From NCBI RefSeq assembly GCF_001692325.1, contig NZ_LXKN01000070.1, forward strand, positions 234,867 to 298,866: a DNA stretch of 64,000 nt, given 5' to 3'. Both the position numbers and the translations under genes were made by a program. The notes beneath the pieces were generated by a model. It was not told the DNA's origin, ran no database searches, and saw only the letters and a program-made list of their open reading frames with translations. This document shows, piece after piece, positions 26,089-36,434 of this stretch. Each line of letters begins with the position of its first letter. Position 1 is the first letter of the stretch. Origin of the DNA: Rhizobium sp. AC27/96. Its GTDB lineage: Bacteria; Pseudomonadota; Alphaproteobacteria; Rhizobiales; Rhizobiaceae.

Positions 26089-27312
26089 ATGAAGCGCAGT
26101 CTTGCCACATCTGCGGTTTTTCACATCCTGGTGCTCATCGGCGCCATGGTGACGCTGAGTGCGCCGGCGCCTCTGGAGACGCCGGAAAGCACGGCGATGG
26201 ACGTCGACATCGTGCAGGCGGACCAGCTTCAGCAGGGTGAGAAGAAGGCGCCGGTGACGGATCACGTCTCGCGCAAGCCGACGACGAAGCAGGATCAGGT
26301 CGCCAACGCCCAGAACGCAGGCGAGAACAAGGTGGATATCAAGAGCCCGGTCGTGCCGACGCAGCGGCCGGAGAGTGAAACGGCAGCATTGGCCCCGAAG
26401 AAGGTGGATGTGCCCGTTCCGCAAAATGATCCGCGGCCGAATGACGTCAAGACGATAGAGCAGAAGGATACCGAGGCTGCGCCAAAGGAAGTGGCTGCCA
26501 TTCCGCAGCAAAAGCCTGAGGTGACGCCTGCTCCGACGCCGAAGACGGACCCTGCGCCGGCGACCCCGAAGGCCGATGCTGCGCCGACACCGCCGCCAAC
26601 CGAGCAGCAGGCTGAAATTCCGGTCCCGAACAATGTTCCCGTGCCGGATGTCAAGCCGCAGCCGACGCCGCAGAAGACCGTCGAGCAGAAGCCTGAAGTA
26701 AAGCCTGCGCCGAAGCCGGACGTGAAGGTGGCCGACGCCAAGCCGACCGACAAGACGACGACGCAGAGCACCAGCAAGAATACCTCTGCCGATGACGGCA
26801 AGAAGGATGCTGACAAGAAGCGTCAGACGGCCAAAGCCTCCAACAAGGGCTTGGACGACGGTCTTGCCGACGAGATCGCCGACGTTTTGAATAATACATC
26901 TTCGAAGGGTGGCGCGGCGCGTTCGTCCAAACCGGCCTCGGCAGGCGCCGATACGCAGGTCGCCTCACGCGGTGGTATGAAGTCGCTTGGCGCAGGCAAG
27001 CTTAGCCAGAGCCAGCAGGACGGTTTGCGTGACCTGATCCAGAAGTACTGGAACCTTCCTCCGGGTCTCGAAGGCGCCAGCGACGTGCGAATCAAGGTGC
27101 ACTTCAAGCTCGACAAATCCGGGCAGATTGTTGGTGAGCCGGAGGCGACGACGAATGGTGGACCGGCTTCGACGCAGGGTGCCATGCAGTCCGCCGCTGT
27201 GCGCGCGGTTCTTCGGGCGCAATCGGAGTTCATGACCATTCTTCCGGCGGATAAGTATGACGACTGGCAGGAAGTCGTCGTCAACTTCAGCGCAGCGGAT
27301 CTGGGGATGTGA
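26089..27312 (+). CDS. tolA: TolA, envelope-spanning protein
   Basis: The 407-residue protein has an N-terminal membrane helix at about 8-25 (SAVFHILVLIGAMVTLSA), where it meets TolQR. A long Pro/Lys/Ala-rich stalk covers about 60-290 (PTPKTDPAPATPK-like repeats). The C-terminal globular TolA/TonB-type domain, about residues 310-407, contains DVRIKVHFKLDKSGQIVGEP. The stalk is proline-rich rather than the Ala/Lys helix of E. coli TolA, as in other rhizobia. The last codons overlap the start of the next gene. Confidence 0.92.
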   Translation: MKRSLATSAVFHILVLIGAMVTLSAPAPLETPESTAMDVDIVQADQLQQGEKKAPVTDHVSRKPTTKQDQVANAQNAGENKVDIKSPVVPTQRPESETAALAPKKVDVPVPQNDPRPNDVKTIEQKDTEAAPKEVAAIPQQKPEVTPAPTPKTDPAPATPKADAAPTPPPTEQQAEIPVPNNVPVPDVKPQPTPQKTVEQKPEVKPAPKPDVKVADAKPTDKTTTQSTSKNTSADDGKKDADKKRQTAKASNKGLDDGLADEIADVLNNTSSKGGAARSSKPASAGADTQVASRGGMKSLGAGKLSQSQQDGLRDLIQKYWNLPPGLEGASDVRIKVHFKLDKSGQIVGEPEATTNGGPASTQGAMQSAAVRAVLRAQSEFMTILPADKYDDWQEVVVNFSAADLGM

Positions 27313-27743
27313 TGCGGGGAATGCAGCTTTCGGCAAACCACTGTCCGCGTTTTGGCCTGTCATCGATTGCGGCCCTCGTAATCATGCTGGCAGCTTCCCT
27401 ATGGGTGCAGCCTGCAGTCGCCGGCGGCGAGAACAAGCTTAGTCACGCCGCCATGGAAAACATTCGTAACAATGTCATGGCGAACTGGCCTCCACCTGCC
27501 GACATGACGGGCATGAAAGATGTCCGCGTCCAGGTCCGGTTTGAGCTTGATCGCGCTGGAAATATAGTTGGCAAGCCGAAGGTGACCATGACCGGTGGCC
27601 CCGAAAACACCCAAAAAGCTGTCGCGGCAAGCGCGGTGCGAGCCGTGTCCCGGGCTGCCCCGTTCAAAAACCTGCCAATAGATCAATATGACGACTGGAA
27701 AGAAGTCATCATCAACTTCGATGCCAGCGATCCGGCGAATTAA
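27312..27743 (+). CDS. Free-standing periplasmic TolA C-terminal domain protein
   Basis: The 143-residue protein starts at an ATG that overlaps the tolA stop (TGATG). A signal peptide (about residues 1-36, ending VAGG region) is followed by a single domain that closely follows TolA's own C-terminus. DVRVQVRFELDRAGNIVGKP matches DVRIKVHFKLDKSGQIVGEP, and YDDWKEVIINFDA matches YDDWQEVVVNFSA. It has no stalk or N-terminal TolQR-binding helix. It is translationally coupled to both tolA and tolB, so it is a fixed part of the operon. It may bind TolB or Pal, or tune TolA binding; that is inference. Confidence 0.88.
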   Translation: MRGMQLSANHCPRFGLSSIAALVIMLAASLWVQPAVAGGENKLSHAAMENIRNNVMANWPPPADMTGMKDVRVQVRFELDRAGNIVGKPKVTMTGGPENTQKAVAASAVRAVSRAAPFKNLPIDQYDDWKEVIINFDASDPAN

Positions 27744-29068
27744 TGCTGAAAGGCTTGATACATATGATCAGAAAACCCTTCGTCCGTCTCCTGCTGGTGC
27801 TGGCAGGCCTGATGGCAGTGCTCTCCACCCCGGCCTATGCCGTGGTCGAGCTCAACATCAACAAGGGCAACGTTCAGCCCATGCCGATCGCCATCACCGA
27901 TCTGCTGTCGAATGACAGCCTCGGTCCGCAGATCTCGGGCGTCATCGCCGCGGATCTGCAGCGTTCGGGGCTGTTTGCGCCGATCAACAAGCAGGCCTTC
28001 ATCGAGAAGATCACCAATCCGGATTCGACCCCGCGCTTCCCGGACTGGACCTCGATCAACGCCCAGGCGCTGGTGACGGGCCGCGTGACGCAGGAAGGCG
28101 GGCGCCTTCGCGCCGAATTCCGCCTGTGGGACACATTCGGCAACAGCCAGATGATCGGCCAGCAATTCTACGCACAGCCGGATAACTGGCGCCGTGTCGC
28201 CCATATCATTGCCGATGCGATCTACCAGAAGATCACCGGCGAGAAGGGTTATTTCGATACACGTGTTGTTTTCGTTGCGGAAAGCGGCCCGAAGACGGCT
28301 CGCAAGACGCAGCTCGGCATCATGGATCAGGATGGCGCCAATGTGCGCATGCTGACCGATGGCAGCGACCTCGTGCTGACGCCGCGCTTCTCGCCCAACC
28401 GGCAGGAAGTGACCTACATGTCCTTCGCCAACCAGCAGCCGCGCGTCTATCTGCTGCAGTTGCAGACGGGCCAGCGTGAGCTGGTGGGCAATTTCCCCGG
28501 CATGACCTTCTCGCCGCGCTTCTCGCCGGACGGGCAGCGGGTGATCATGAGCCTTCAGCAGGAAGGCAACGCCAATATCTACACGATGGACCTGCGTTCA
28601 CGCACGACGACGCGTCTGACCTCGACGGCAGCTATCGATACCTCGCCGTCCTATTCGCCTGACGGTACGAAAATCGCTTTTGAAAGCGATCGCGGCGGCC
28701 AGCCGCAGATCTACGTCATGAATGCGGATGGTTCGGGCCAAAACCGCATCTCGTTCGGCAATGGCTCCTACTCCACACCGGTATGGTCGCCGCGCGGCGA
28801 TCTCATAGCCTTCACCAAGCGGGCCGGCGGCAACTTTGCCATCGGTGTCATGAAGCCTGACGGCTCCGGTGAGCGAATCCTGACCTCCGGCTCCTACAGC
28901 GAGGGGCCGACCTGGGCGCCGAACGGCCGCGTCATCATGTTCTTCCGCGCGCCGTCGGGTGCAAGCGGGCCGCAAATTTATTCGATCGACCTCACCGGCT
29001 ACAACGAACAGAAGATCCCGACGCCGGGCTTCGCTTCTGATCCAGCATGGTCGCCGCTCCTCGAGTAA
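27743..29068 (+). CDS. tolB: TolB, periplasmic beta-propeller
   Basis: The 441-residue protein starts at an ATG overlapping the previous stop (TAATG). An ATG at 27764 would give a more typical signal peptide (MIRKPFVRLLLVLAGLMAV, cleaved after AYA). The N-terminal alpha/beta domain is followed by a six-bladed propeller with repeats such as FSPRFSPDGQRVIM, PSYSPDGTKIAFES and PVWSPRGDLIAFT. TolB binds Pal and is displaced by TolA. A 154-base gap with a CtrA-type box separates it from pal. Confidence 0.94.
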   Translation: MLKGLIHMIRKPFVRLLLVLAGLMAVLSTPAYAVVELNINKGNVQPMPIAITDLLSNDSLGPQISGVIAADLQRSGLFAPINKQAFIEKITNPDSTPRFPDWTSINAQALVTGRVTQEGGRLRAEFRLWDTFGNSQMIGQQFYAQPDNWRRVAHIIADAIYQKITGEKGYFDTRVVFVAESGPKTARKTQLGIMDQDGANVRMLTDGSDLVLTPRFSPNRQEVTYMSFANQQPRVYLLQLQTGQRELVGNFPGMTFSPRFSPDGQRVIMSLQQEGNANIYTMDLRSRTTTRLTSTAAIDTSPSYSPDGTKIAFESDRGGQPQIYVMNADGSGQNRISFGNGSYSTPVWSPRGDLIAFTKRAGGNFAIGVMKPDGSGERILTSGSYSEGPTWAPNGRVIMFFRAPSGASGPQIYSIDLTGYNEQKIPTPGFASDPAWSPLLE

Positions 29069-29127
29069 TAAAGGGCTTGCCACTTTATCGCCGCAAAGTC
29101 CTGTGACTGGACCGTTTCGGGACAATT

Positions 29128-29143
29128 TTAGGACATCATTAAC
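29128..29143 (+). promoter_or_regulatory. CtrA-type box upstream of pal
   Basis: TTAG-N7-TTAAC has one mismatch to TTAA-N7-TTAAC and continues as TTAACCATA, the same extension as at tolQ. A further TTAACC lies about 20 bases downstream. pal therefore probably has its own promoter inside the tol cluster. Confidence 0.5.
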
Positions 29144-29222
29144 CATACTCGTTGGAATCCGATTAACCGAACCCGGTTACAGTCTGGCAACCCTGATAGA
29201 GAGACTTAAGGAGAGACCGGCC

Positions 29223-29756
29223 ATGAGCCGCATCGCAACCCCGGCCGTTGGCCACATGCAGAACCTCGCACGCAACCCGATCATGATCGCGCTTTTTGTT
29301 GGCCTCTCGCTGGCCGGCTGCGCTTCCAAGAAGGGGCTGCCGAACGATGCCAACGGTCTCGGCCTGAACGGTGCCGGCAATGCTACGCCAGGCTCGCCGC
29401 AGGACTTCACGGTCAATGTCGGCGACCGCGTCTTCTTCGTTGTCGATAGCTCCTCCATCAGCTCCGAGGCAGCCCAGACGCTCGATCGTCAGGCTCAGTG
29501 GCTGGCTCGCTATCCGAACTACTCCATCACGGTCGAAGGTCACGCCGACGAGACCGGCACGCGCGAATATAACCTCGCTCTTGGTGCCCGTCGCGCAGCC
29601 GCAGCGAAAAGCTACCTTGCTTCGCGCGGCGTTCCCGCGAACCGCATGAAGACGATCTCCTACGGCAAGGAGCGCCCGGTCGCTACTTGTGACAACGAGT
29701 CCTGCTGGTCGCAGAACCGCCGTGCCGTCACTGTGCTGAACGGCGCCGGTTCCTGA
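29223..29756 (+). CDS. pal: Pal, peptidoglycan-associated lipoprotein
   Basis: The 177-residue protein has a lipobox LSLAGC, with the acylated Cys near residue 33, a short Gly/Asn-rich linker, and an OmpA-like peptidoglycan-binding domain. VDSSSISSEAAQTLDRQAQWL and VEGHADETGTREYNLALGARR are diagnostic. It anchors the outer membrane to peptidoglycan and binds TolB and TolA. An AAGGAG ribosome site precedes the start. A terminator follows, so cpoB needs another promoter or read-through. Confidence 0.95.
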   Translation: MSRIATPAVGHMQNLARNPIMIALFVGLSLAGCASKKGLPNDANGLGLNGAGNATPGSPQDFTVNVGDRVFFVVDSSSISSEAAQTLDRQAQWLARYPNYSITVEGHADETGTREYNLALGARRAAAAKSYLASRGVPANRMKTISYGKERPVATCDNESCWSQNRRAVTVLNGAGS

Positions 29757-29783
29757 TAGGTCAAACGACCGGTCGAAATGTAT

Positions 29784-29816
29784 AAAGGCGGCCCTCGTGG
29801 TCGCCTTTACTTTTTT
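29784..29816 (+). terminator. Intrinsic terminator after pal
   Basis: AAAGGCGGCC (29784-29793) pairs with GGTCGCCTTT (29799-29808) with one G-U pair, followed by ACTTTTTT. Confidence 0.85.
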
Positions 29817-29916
29817 GACCACACTTTGGCCGAACTCCGTTGCTTTTTGAGAGCAATTGTAAAAATCTCCTGTTCGAGCCCCAGGCCCGAAGAATCAATG
29901 AGACAGGACGATCCAT

Positions 29917-30933
29917 ATGAGAAAACTTGTCGTGGCGAGCATGCTTTGTCTCGCTGCCTTTGCAGGTAGTGAGCGCGAGGCCTCTGCCTTGTCGCTGTTT
30001 GGAATCCATCTTGGCGGCCGCGACGCTGCCTCGCAGTCAGCTCCGGACAATGCGCCCCAGCGACAAGCGCAATATGGCCGTGCGCCGGTCATCAATGTTC
30101 AGAACAGCGATGCCGAGGTTCGCGTACAGCAGCTCGAGGACCAGATGCGCCAGCTGAACGGCCGCGTCGAGGAAATGAGCTATCAGCTGCTGCAGATGCA
30201 GGAGACGATCCGCAAGGCGCAGGAAGACAATGAATTTCGCTTCCAGCAGCTCGAGAAGCGCGGTGGTAGCGCACCGGCGTCTAACACTGGTACGATGAAG
30301 AAGAGCGAAGCCGACGCTCCTTCCCAGGGTGCAGGCGGCCAGCAGGACGACATCGCCGGCGTCATCAGCGATTCTCAGAGCAGCGGCGTAGCGTCGCAGC
30401 AGGGTAGCGGCTCGGGAAAGCCGCCATCCCAGCTCGGGTCGATCCAGTTCGATCAGAGCGGCGACCAGGTGGGAAGCTCGGCGACCGGAACCAATAATGG
30501 CTCGGGTGCGCCGCCGAGCGCCGGTTCCGGAACCCAGACGGCTTCGCTCGGCAACGAGAACGATCAATACAAGGCTGCCTACGGACATGTCCTGTCCGGC
30601 GACTACAGCGTCGCCGAACAGGAGTTCCGCCAGTACATCGAGAGCTACCCGACCAGCTCGCGGTCTGCCGATGCAAATTTCTGGCTGGGTGAAGCCCTTT
30701 ATTCGCAGGGCAAATATAATGATGCGGCCAAGACTTTCCTCAACGCGCATCAGAAGTATAGCGGCTCGGAAAAGGCGCCGGAAATGCTGTTGAAGCTCGG
30801 CATGTCGCTTGCGGCACTTGATAACAAGGATACGGCCTGCGCGACGCTGCGCGAAGTGACCAAGCGTTATCCGAAGGCTTCCAAAGCCGTTACAGGCAAG
30901 GTTGCCAGCGAACAGAAGCGGCTTGCCTGCTGA
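29917..30933 (+). CDS. cpoB: CpoB/YbgF, cell-division coordinator
   Basis: The 338-residue exported protein has a signal peptide (ending near EASA), a coiled coil of about 50 residues (VQQLEDQMRQLNGRVEEMSY), a Ser/Gly/Gln-rich linker, and C-terminal TPR repeats (YKAAYGHVLSGDYSVAEQEF, SADANFWLGEALYSQGKYND). E. coli CpoB links Tol-Pal to PBP1B during septation. The linker is long compared with E. coli. It follows pal behind a terminator. Confidence 0.9.
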   Translation: MRKLVVASMLCLAAFAGSEREASALSLFGIHLGGRDAASQSAPDNAPQRQAQYGRAPVINVQNSDAEVRVQQLEDQMRQLNGRVEEMSYQLLQMQETIRKAQEDNEFRFQQLEKRGGSAPASNTGTMKKSEADAPSQGAGGQQDDIAGVISDSQSSGVASQQGSGSGKPPSQLGSIQFDQSGDQVGSSATGTNNGSGAPPSAGSGTQTASLGNENDQYKAAYGHVLSGDYSVAEQEFRQYIESYPTSSRSADANFWLGEALYSQGKYNDAAKTFLNAHQKYSGSEKAPEMLLKLGMSLAALDNKDTACATLREVTKRYPKASKAVTGKVASEQKRLAC

Positions 30934-30938
30934 TTGCC

Positions 30939-32270
30939 ATGTCTGACGATGCTGTGACTGCTGCTGCCACAGCCCCTATGCCTGAAACCGCCGCAGCCGA
31001 TTTTCTCAATTCCCTCGTCAAGCCTGCTCATATTCTCGTCGCCATTTCCGGCGGTAGCGATTCCACAGGGCTCCTGATCGCCCTTGCCGAGCAGCTCAAA
31101 TCTCTTCCCTATCCGGATATTACACTTTCCGCCGCGACAATCGATCACGGCCTTCGTGCGTCCGCTGCAGATGAAGCGCTAAACGTTGCCGCTCTCTGCG
31201 CCTCGTGTGACATTCCGCATTTCGTCCGCTGCTGGGATGGCGACAAGCCGCAGAACGGCATCATGGCCGCTGCCCGCGAGGCGCGCTACGAACTGCTTGC
31301 CGATATCTCATCCGAAATTTCAGCCGATGTGATCGTCACGGCCCACACAGTCGACGATCAGCGGGAGACAATCCTCATGCGCGCCTCGCGGCGGCGTGAG
31401 GGTGAAGATGGCGTCGGCACCGGTATTGCCGATGCTCTGCTATTTGACCGCCGTATCTGGATCGCCAGGCCGTTTCTGGCCTGCCGGCGAATGGATATCC
31501 GTGGCTATCTCGACAGGCACGGCGTTTCCTGGCTCGACGACCCCAGCAACGAGGACACAAGTTTCGAGCGGGTGCGTACGCGCAAGACACTCGCGCAAGA
31601 CGCCGAACAGGCCGTTCTCGCCGATGGCGGCGCCAATCGTACCGTGCTTTCCGGCAAGGCGGCGTCGTGGGTGGATGAATATGTGACCGTTCACGCCAAT
31701 GTGCTTTGCGCCATCGACCGAGCCGCGCTCTGCGAAGATGCGGCCGTTGTGACTTACGCGCTGTCCACTCTGGCCGCCGTTTTCGGTGGAGAGGTTTACG
31801 GCCCCGGTCGCCAGCAGATGGCGCGCATTCTCGATTTCGTAAAGGCGGGGCATCCGGGACGGCGGACGGCAGGCGGGGTGGTCTTCGATATGCGCCGCGA
31901 TGCGCTCTACCTCATGCGGGAAAGTCGTAACATCGAGCCGCTGATGCTGATGCCCGGTGCAAAGGCTATTTGGGACGGTCGTTTCGACGTGCTCAATTCC
32001 GGCGCGGTACCCGTTCGGATACAAGCTCGCGGGGCGCAGCCTGCTGCGACTTTTCCTCCGGATCTGCCGAAAGGGGCGGTGCAGCGCGCGGGCGCGGCGA
32101 TGCCGCTGGTCTCGGCGGATGGGAACGAAGAGGCAGCGGCTGTCACGGTCGTGCCCCATCTTGCGCCGTTCGACCGCTTTCTGACACGATTCGACCTTAC
32201 TTTCGCCAACCGGCTTTCTGTCGCTTTTGGCCGTGAAGCCTATATGCGGCCGCCGCTTTCAGCCCTATAG
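30939..32270 (+). CDS. tilS: TilS, tRNA(Ile)-lysidine synthetase
   Basis: The 443-residue N-type ATP pyrophosphatase has the PP-loop SGGSDST at 37-43, then TIDHGLR and HTVDDQRET, the usual TilS blocks. It converts C34 of tRNA-Ile(CAU) to lysidine, allowing AUA reading. It starts 5 bases after cpoB. In alphaproteobacteria the cpoB-tilS-ftsH order is common. The C-terminal substrate domain is less conserved, as usual in the family. Confidence 0.93.
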   Translation: MSDDAVTAAATAPMPETAAADFLNSLVKPAHILVAISGGSDSTGLLIALAEQLKSLPYPDITLSAATIDHGLRASAADEALNVAALCASCDIPHFVRCWDGDKPQNGIMAAAREARYELLADISSEISADVIVTAHTVDDQRETILMRASRRREGEDGVGTGIADALLFDRRIWIARPFLACRRMDIRGYLDRHGVSWLDDPSNEDTSFERVRTRKTLAQDAEQAVLADGGANRTVLSGKAASWVDEYVTVHANVLCAIDRAALCEDAAVVTYALSTLAAVFGGEVYGPGRQQMARILDFVKAGHPGRRTAGGVVFDMRRDALYLMRESRNIEPLMLMPGAKAIWDGRFDVLNSGAVPVRIQARGAQPAATFPPDLPKGAVQRAGAAMPLVSADGNEEAAAVTVVPHLAPFDRFLTRFDLTFANRLSVAFGREAYMRPPLSAL

Positions 32271-32300
32271 ACGGAAAAAACATGCGTCGATGTGGTTTGC

Positions 32301-32332
32301 CTTGGCAACGGCTTGGCGCAACCCTATGTTAG
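32301..32332 (+). promoter_or_regulatory. Sigma-32 (heat-shock) type promoter of ftsH
   Basis: CTTG at 32301-32304, an 18-base spacer and CCTATGTTAG at 32323-32332 fit the alphaproteobacterial heat-shock consensus CTTG-N17/18-CYTATNTNNG at every defined position. It lies 54 bases before the ftsH ATG. FtsH is a heat-shock protein in other bacteria. Confidence 0.65.
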
Positions 32333-32386
32333 GGATCAAGTAATGCCGTCGCTCAAGCGGCGGAAGTTTCAGTGCTGGGGAGTTCG

Positions 32387-34333
<1,947 letters not shown>

Positions 34334-34363
34334 CGCGTGAGATAGCTGAAAACGCAGACGAAG

Positions 34364-34396
34364 AGGCCAGCTTCCTTCATCGGAAGCTGGCCTTTT
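34364..34396 (+). terminator. Intrinsic terminator after ftsH
   Basis: AGGCCAGCTTCC (34364-34375) pairs perfectly with 34382-34393 around TTCATC and is followed by TTTT. Confidence 0.92.
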
Positions 34397-34462
34397 GCTT
34401 GAGCGGCGCGAATGACAGTTTTGGCGGCTCGTCATCGAAGGTGAGAACGAAGGGCGGTCACT

Positions 34463-34750
34463 ATGCGTGTGACATGCGATAGGCATGGAGATCAGGGAAT
34501 TGGCATTGCCTGCATTCACGTAGCCGCCGCCATCGATGGCGCTGCCGCAACGCTTGGTTGCTACTGTTCCAGTCCTACGCAATCGGCCCGGCCCGATGCC
34601 TGGTGTCAAGCCTGCGAAACGGCACTGCTGCAAGACGGGTGGAGCGAGGATTGGTTCCGGGCCGCCGATTTCAAAATCCTGTGTGCCGGCTGCTGGGATC
34701 TGGCATGGCAGCGCTTCGGCATCGGGCAAAGCGCGAGCAGCGAAGTTTGA
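34463..34750 (+). CDS. Small Cys/His-rich protein, probably zinc-binding
   Basis: The 95-residue protein carries five cysteine/histidine pairs: Cys5-His8, Cys17-His19, Cys33-Cys35, Cys48-Cys51 (WCQACE) and Cys74-Cys77 (LCAGCWDLA). The order CxxHG, CxH, WCxxC, LCxxC recurs in small uncharacterised bacterial proteins I have seen in other genomes, and suggests two zinc-ribbon-like sites. No catalytic motif is present. It lies between the ftsH terminator and glmM. Function unknown. Confidence 0.7.
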   Translation: MRVTCDRHGDQGIGIACIHVAAAIDGAAATLGCYCSSPTQSARPDAWCQACETALLQDGWSEDWFRAADFKILCAGCWDLAWQRFGIGQSASSEV

Positions 34751-34987
34751 AGACTGTTCTGGTCCGAAATGACAAACCAGATGGCCTGGTTTCCGTGGGA
34801 AACCGGCGTTTTTTAGTGCTTATTAATGGTAACGCGTTGTAATAGGCTTTCTCGGTAATTTAAGTGCCGATTTTTACAATCTGTGGCATGAGCCACAAGC
34901 GTCGATGCTCGTCGTGTCTCCGGAGACTGGAACAGCGATTTCGATGCCGCTGCACCTGGTGAAGGTGTCGCAACGACAGGAGTGCAT

Positions 34988-36340
34988 ATGAAACGTCGCT
35001 ATTTCGGAACTGACGGAATTCGCGGTCAATCCAATATCTATCCGATGACGCCGGATCTTGCCATGCGCGTGGGTATCGCTGCCGGCACGATCTTCCATCG
35101 AGGCAGCCACCGCCACCGAGTGGTCATCGGCAAGGACACGCGTCTTTCCGGCTACATGCTGGAGAATGCGATGGTGGCCGGCTTCACGGCTGCCGGCGTC
35201 GATGCCTTCGTTCTCGGTCCTATTCCGACGCCCGCCGTTGCCATGCTGACGCGGTCGCTGCGCGCCGACATCGGCGTCATGATTTCCGCATCGCATAATC
35301 CTTACGAAGACAACGGCATCAAGCTTTTCGGCCCTGACGGATACAAGCTTTCCGACGAGCTGGAGATGCAGATCGAGGATCTCCTCGAAAAGGATATGAC
35401 GGAGCATCTGGCCAAGGCTGCGAATATTGGCCGCGCCAAGCGCGTGGACGGCGTGCATGACCGCTATATCGAACATGCCAAGCGCACGCTGCCGCGCGAC
35501 GTCACGCTCCAGGGGCTGCGCATCGCCATCGATTGCGCCAACGGCGCGGCCTACAAGGTTGCTCCTGCCGCCCTGTGGGAACTGGGTGCCGAAGTCGTGA
35601 CCATCGGCAACGAGCCGAACGGTACCAATATCAACCTCAATTGCGGCTCTACCAGCCCGGTGGCGCTTCAGAAGAAGGTTGATGAAGTGCGCGCCGATAT
35701 CGGCATCGCGCTTGATGGTGACGCCGATCGCGTCATCATCGTCGACGAGACCGGCACGGTCATCGACGGCGACCAGCTGATGGCTGTCATCGCGGAAAGC
35801 TGGGCCGATAGCCAGCTGCTGCGCGGCAATGGGATTGTTGCGACCGTGATGTCCAATCTCGGCCTGGAGCGCTTCCTGGGCGAGCGCGGCATGTCCCTGG
35901 CCCGCACCGCCGTTGGCGATCGTTATGTCGTCGAGCATATGCGCAAGCACAATTACAATGTCGGTGGCGAGCAGTCCGGTCACATCGTGCTTTCGGACTA
36001 TGGCACCACAGGCGATGGCCTCGTCGCTGCTCTGCAGATCCTTGCCGCGGTGAAGCGCACTGGCAAGCCGGTTAGCGAGGTCTGCCGGCGCTTCGAGCCG
36101 GTACCGCAACTGCTGCGCAATGTCCGCATTTCCGGCGGCCGGCCGCTGGAAGACAATCAGGTGATGAAGGCAATAGCCGATGCCGAAAGCGAGCTTGCCC
36201 GCAATGGCCGCCTGGTGATCCGCCCCTCGGGCACCGAACCTTTGATCCGTGTCATGGCGGAGGGTGACGATCGCAGCCAGATCGAGCGCATCGTCGGCGG
36301 GTTGATCGACGTAATTTCGAGCGTGCGCACTGCTGCCTGA
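34988..36340 (+). CDS. glmM: GlmM, phosphoglucosamine mutase
   Basis: The 450-residue enzyme interconverts glucosamine-6-P and glucosamine-1-P for UDP-GlcNAc, hence peptidoglycan and LPS. MKRRYFGTDGIRG is the N-terminal hallmark, ISASHNPYEDNG has the phosphorylated serine, ALDGDADRV binds magnesium, and GGEQSGHIV and RPSGTEPLIRV bind the sugar and phosphate. ACAGGAG precedes the ATG. Placement after ftsH is conserved in many proteobacteria; here ftsH ends with a terminator, so glmM probably has its own promoter. Confidence 0.96.
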   Translation: MKRRYFGTDGIRGQSNIYPMTPDLAMRVGIAAGTIFHRGSHRHRVVIGKDTRLSGYMLENAMVAGFTAAGVDAFVLGPIPTPAVAMLTRSLRADIGVMISASHNPYEDNGIKLFGPDGYKLSDELEMQIEDLLEKDMTEHLAKAANIGRAKRVDGVHDRYIEHAKRTLPRDVTLQGLRIAIDCANGAAYKVAPAALWELGAEVVTIGNEPNGTNINLNCGSTSPVALQKKVDEVRADIGIALDGDADRVIIVDETGTVIDGDQLMAVIAESWADSQLLRGNGIVATVMSNLGLERFLGERGMSLARTAVGDRYVVEHMRKHNYNVGGEQSGHIVLSDYGTTGDGLVAALQILAAVKRTGKPVSEVCRRFEPVPQLLRNVRISGGRPLEDNQVMKAIADAESELARNGRLVIRPSGTEPLIRVMAEGDDRSQIERIVGGLIDVISSVRTAA

Positions 36341-36374
36341 GCAGCAGGTCGTAATCATCGCGAATTTGGGATGG

Positions 36375-36411
36375 ATGGCCGCCTTCATCGAGGGCGGCCA
36401 TGTTGTTTCCG
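36375..36411 (+). terminator. Hairpin terminator after glmM
   Basis: ATGGCCGCC (36375-36383) pairs with GGCGGCCAT (36393-36401) and is followed by a T-rich TGTTTCC. The T run is weak. Confidence 0.6.
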
Positions 36412-36434
36412 CCTCCGGCCAGGTGGCTGATCGT

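Noticed and set aside
24922..26511. Minus-strand open frame of 529 codons over tolQ, tolR and tolA
   Set aside because: Rich in Arg/His/Asp as expected from reversed GC-rich codons; covers three certain genes.
26295..26816. Possible tandem DNA repeat in the tolA stalk
   Set aside because: The periodicity comes from Pro/Lys/Ala codons of the stalk; no exact repeat unit.
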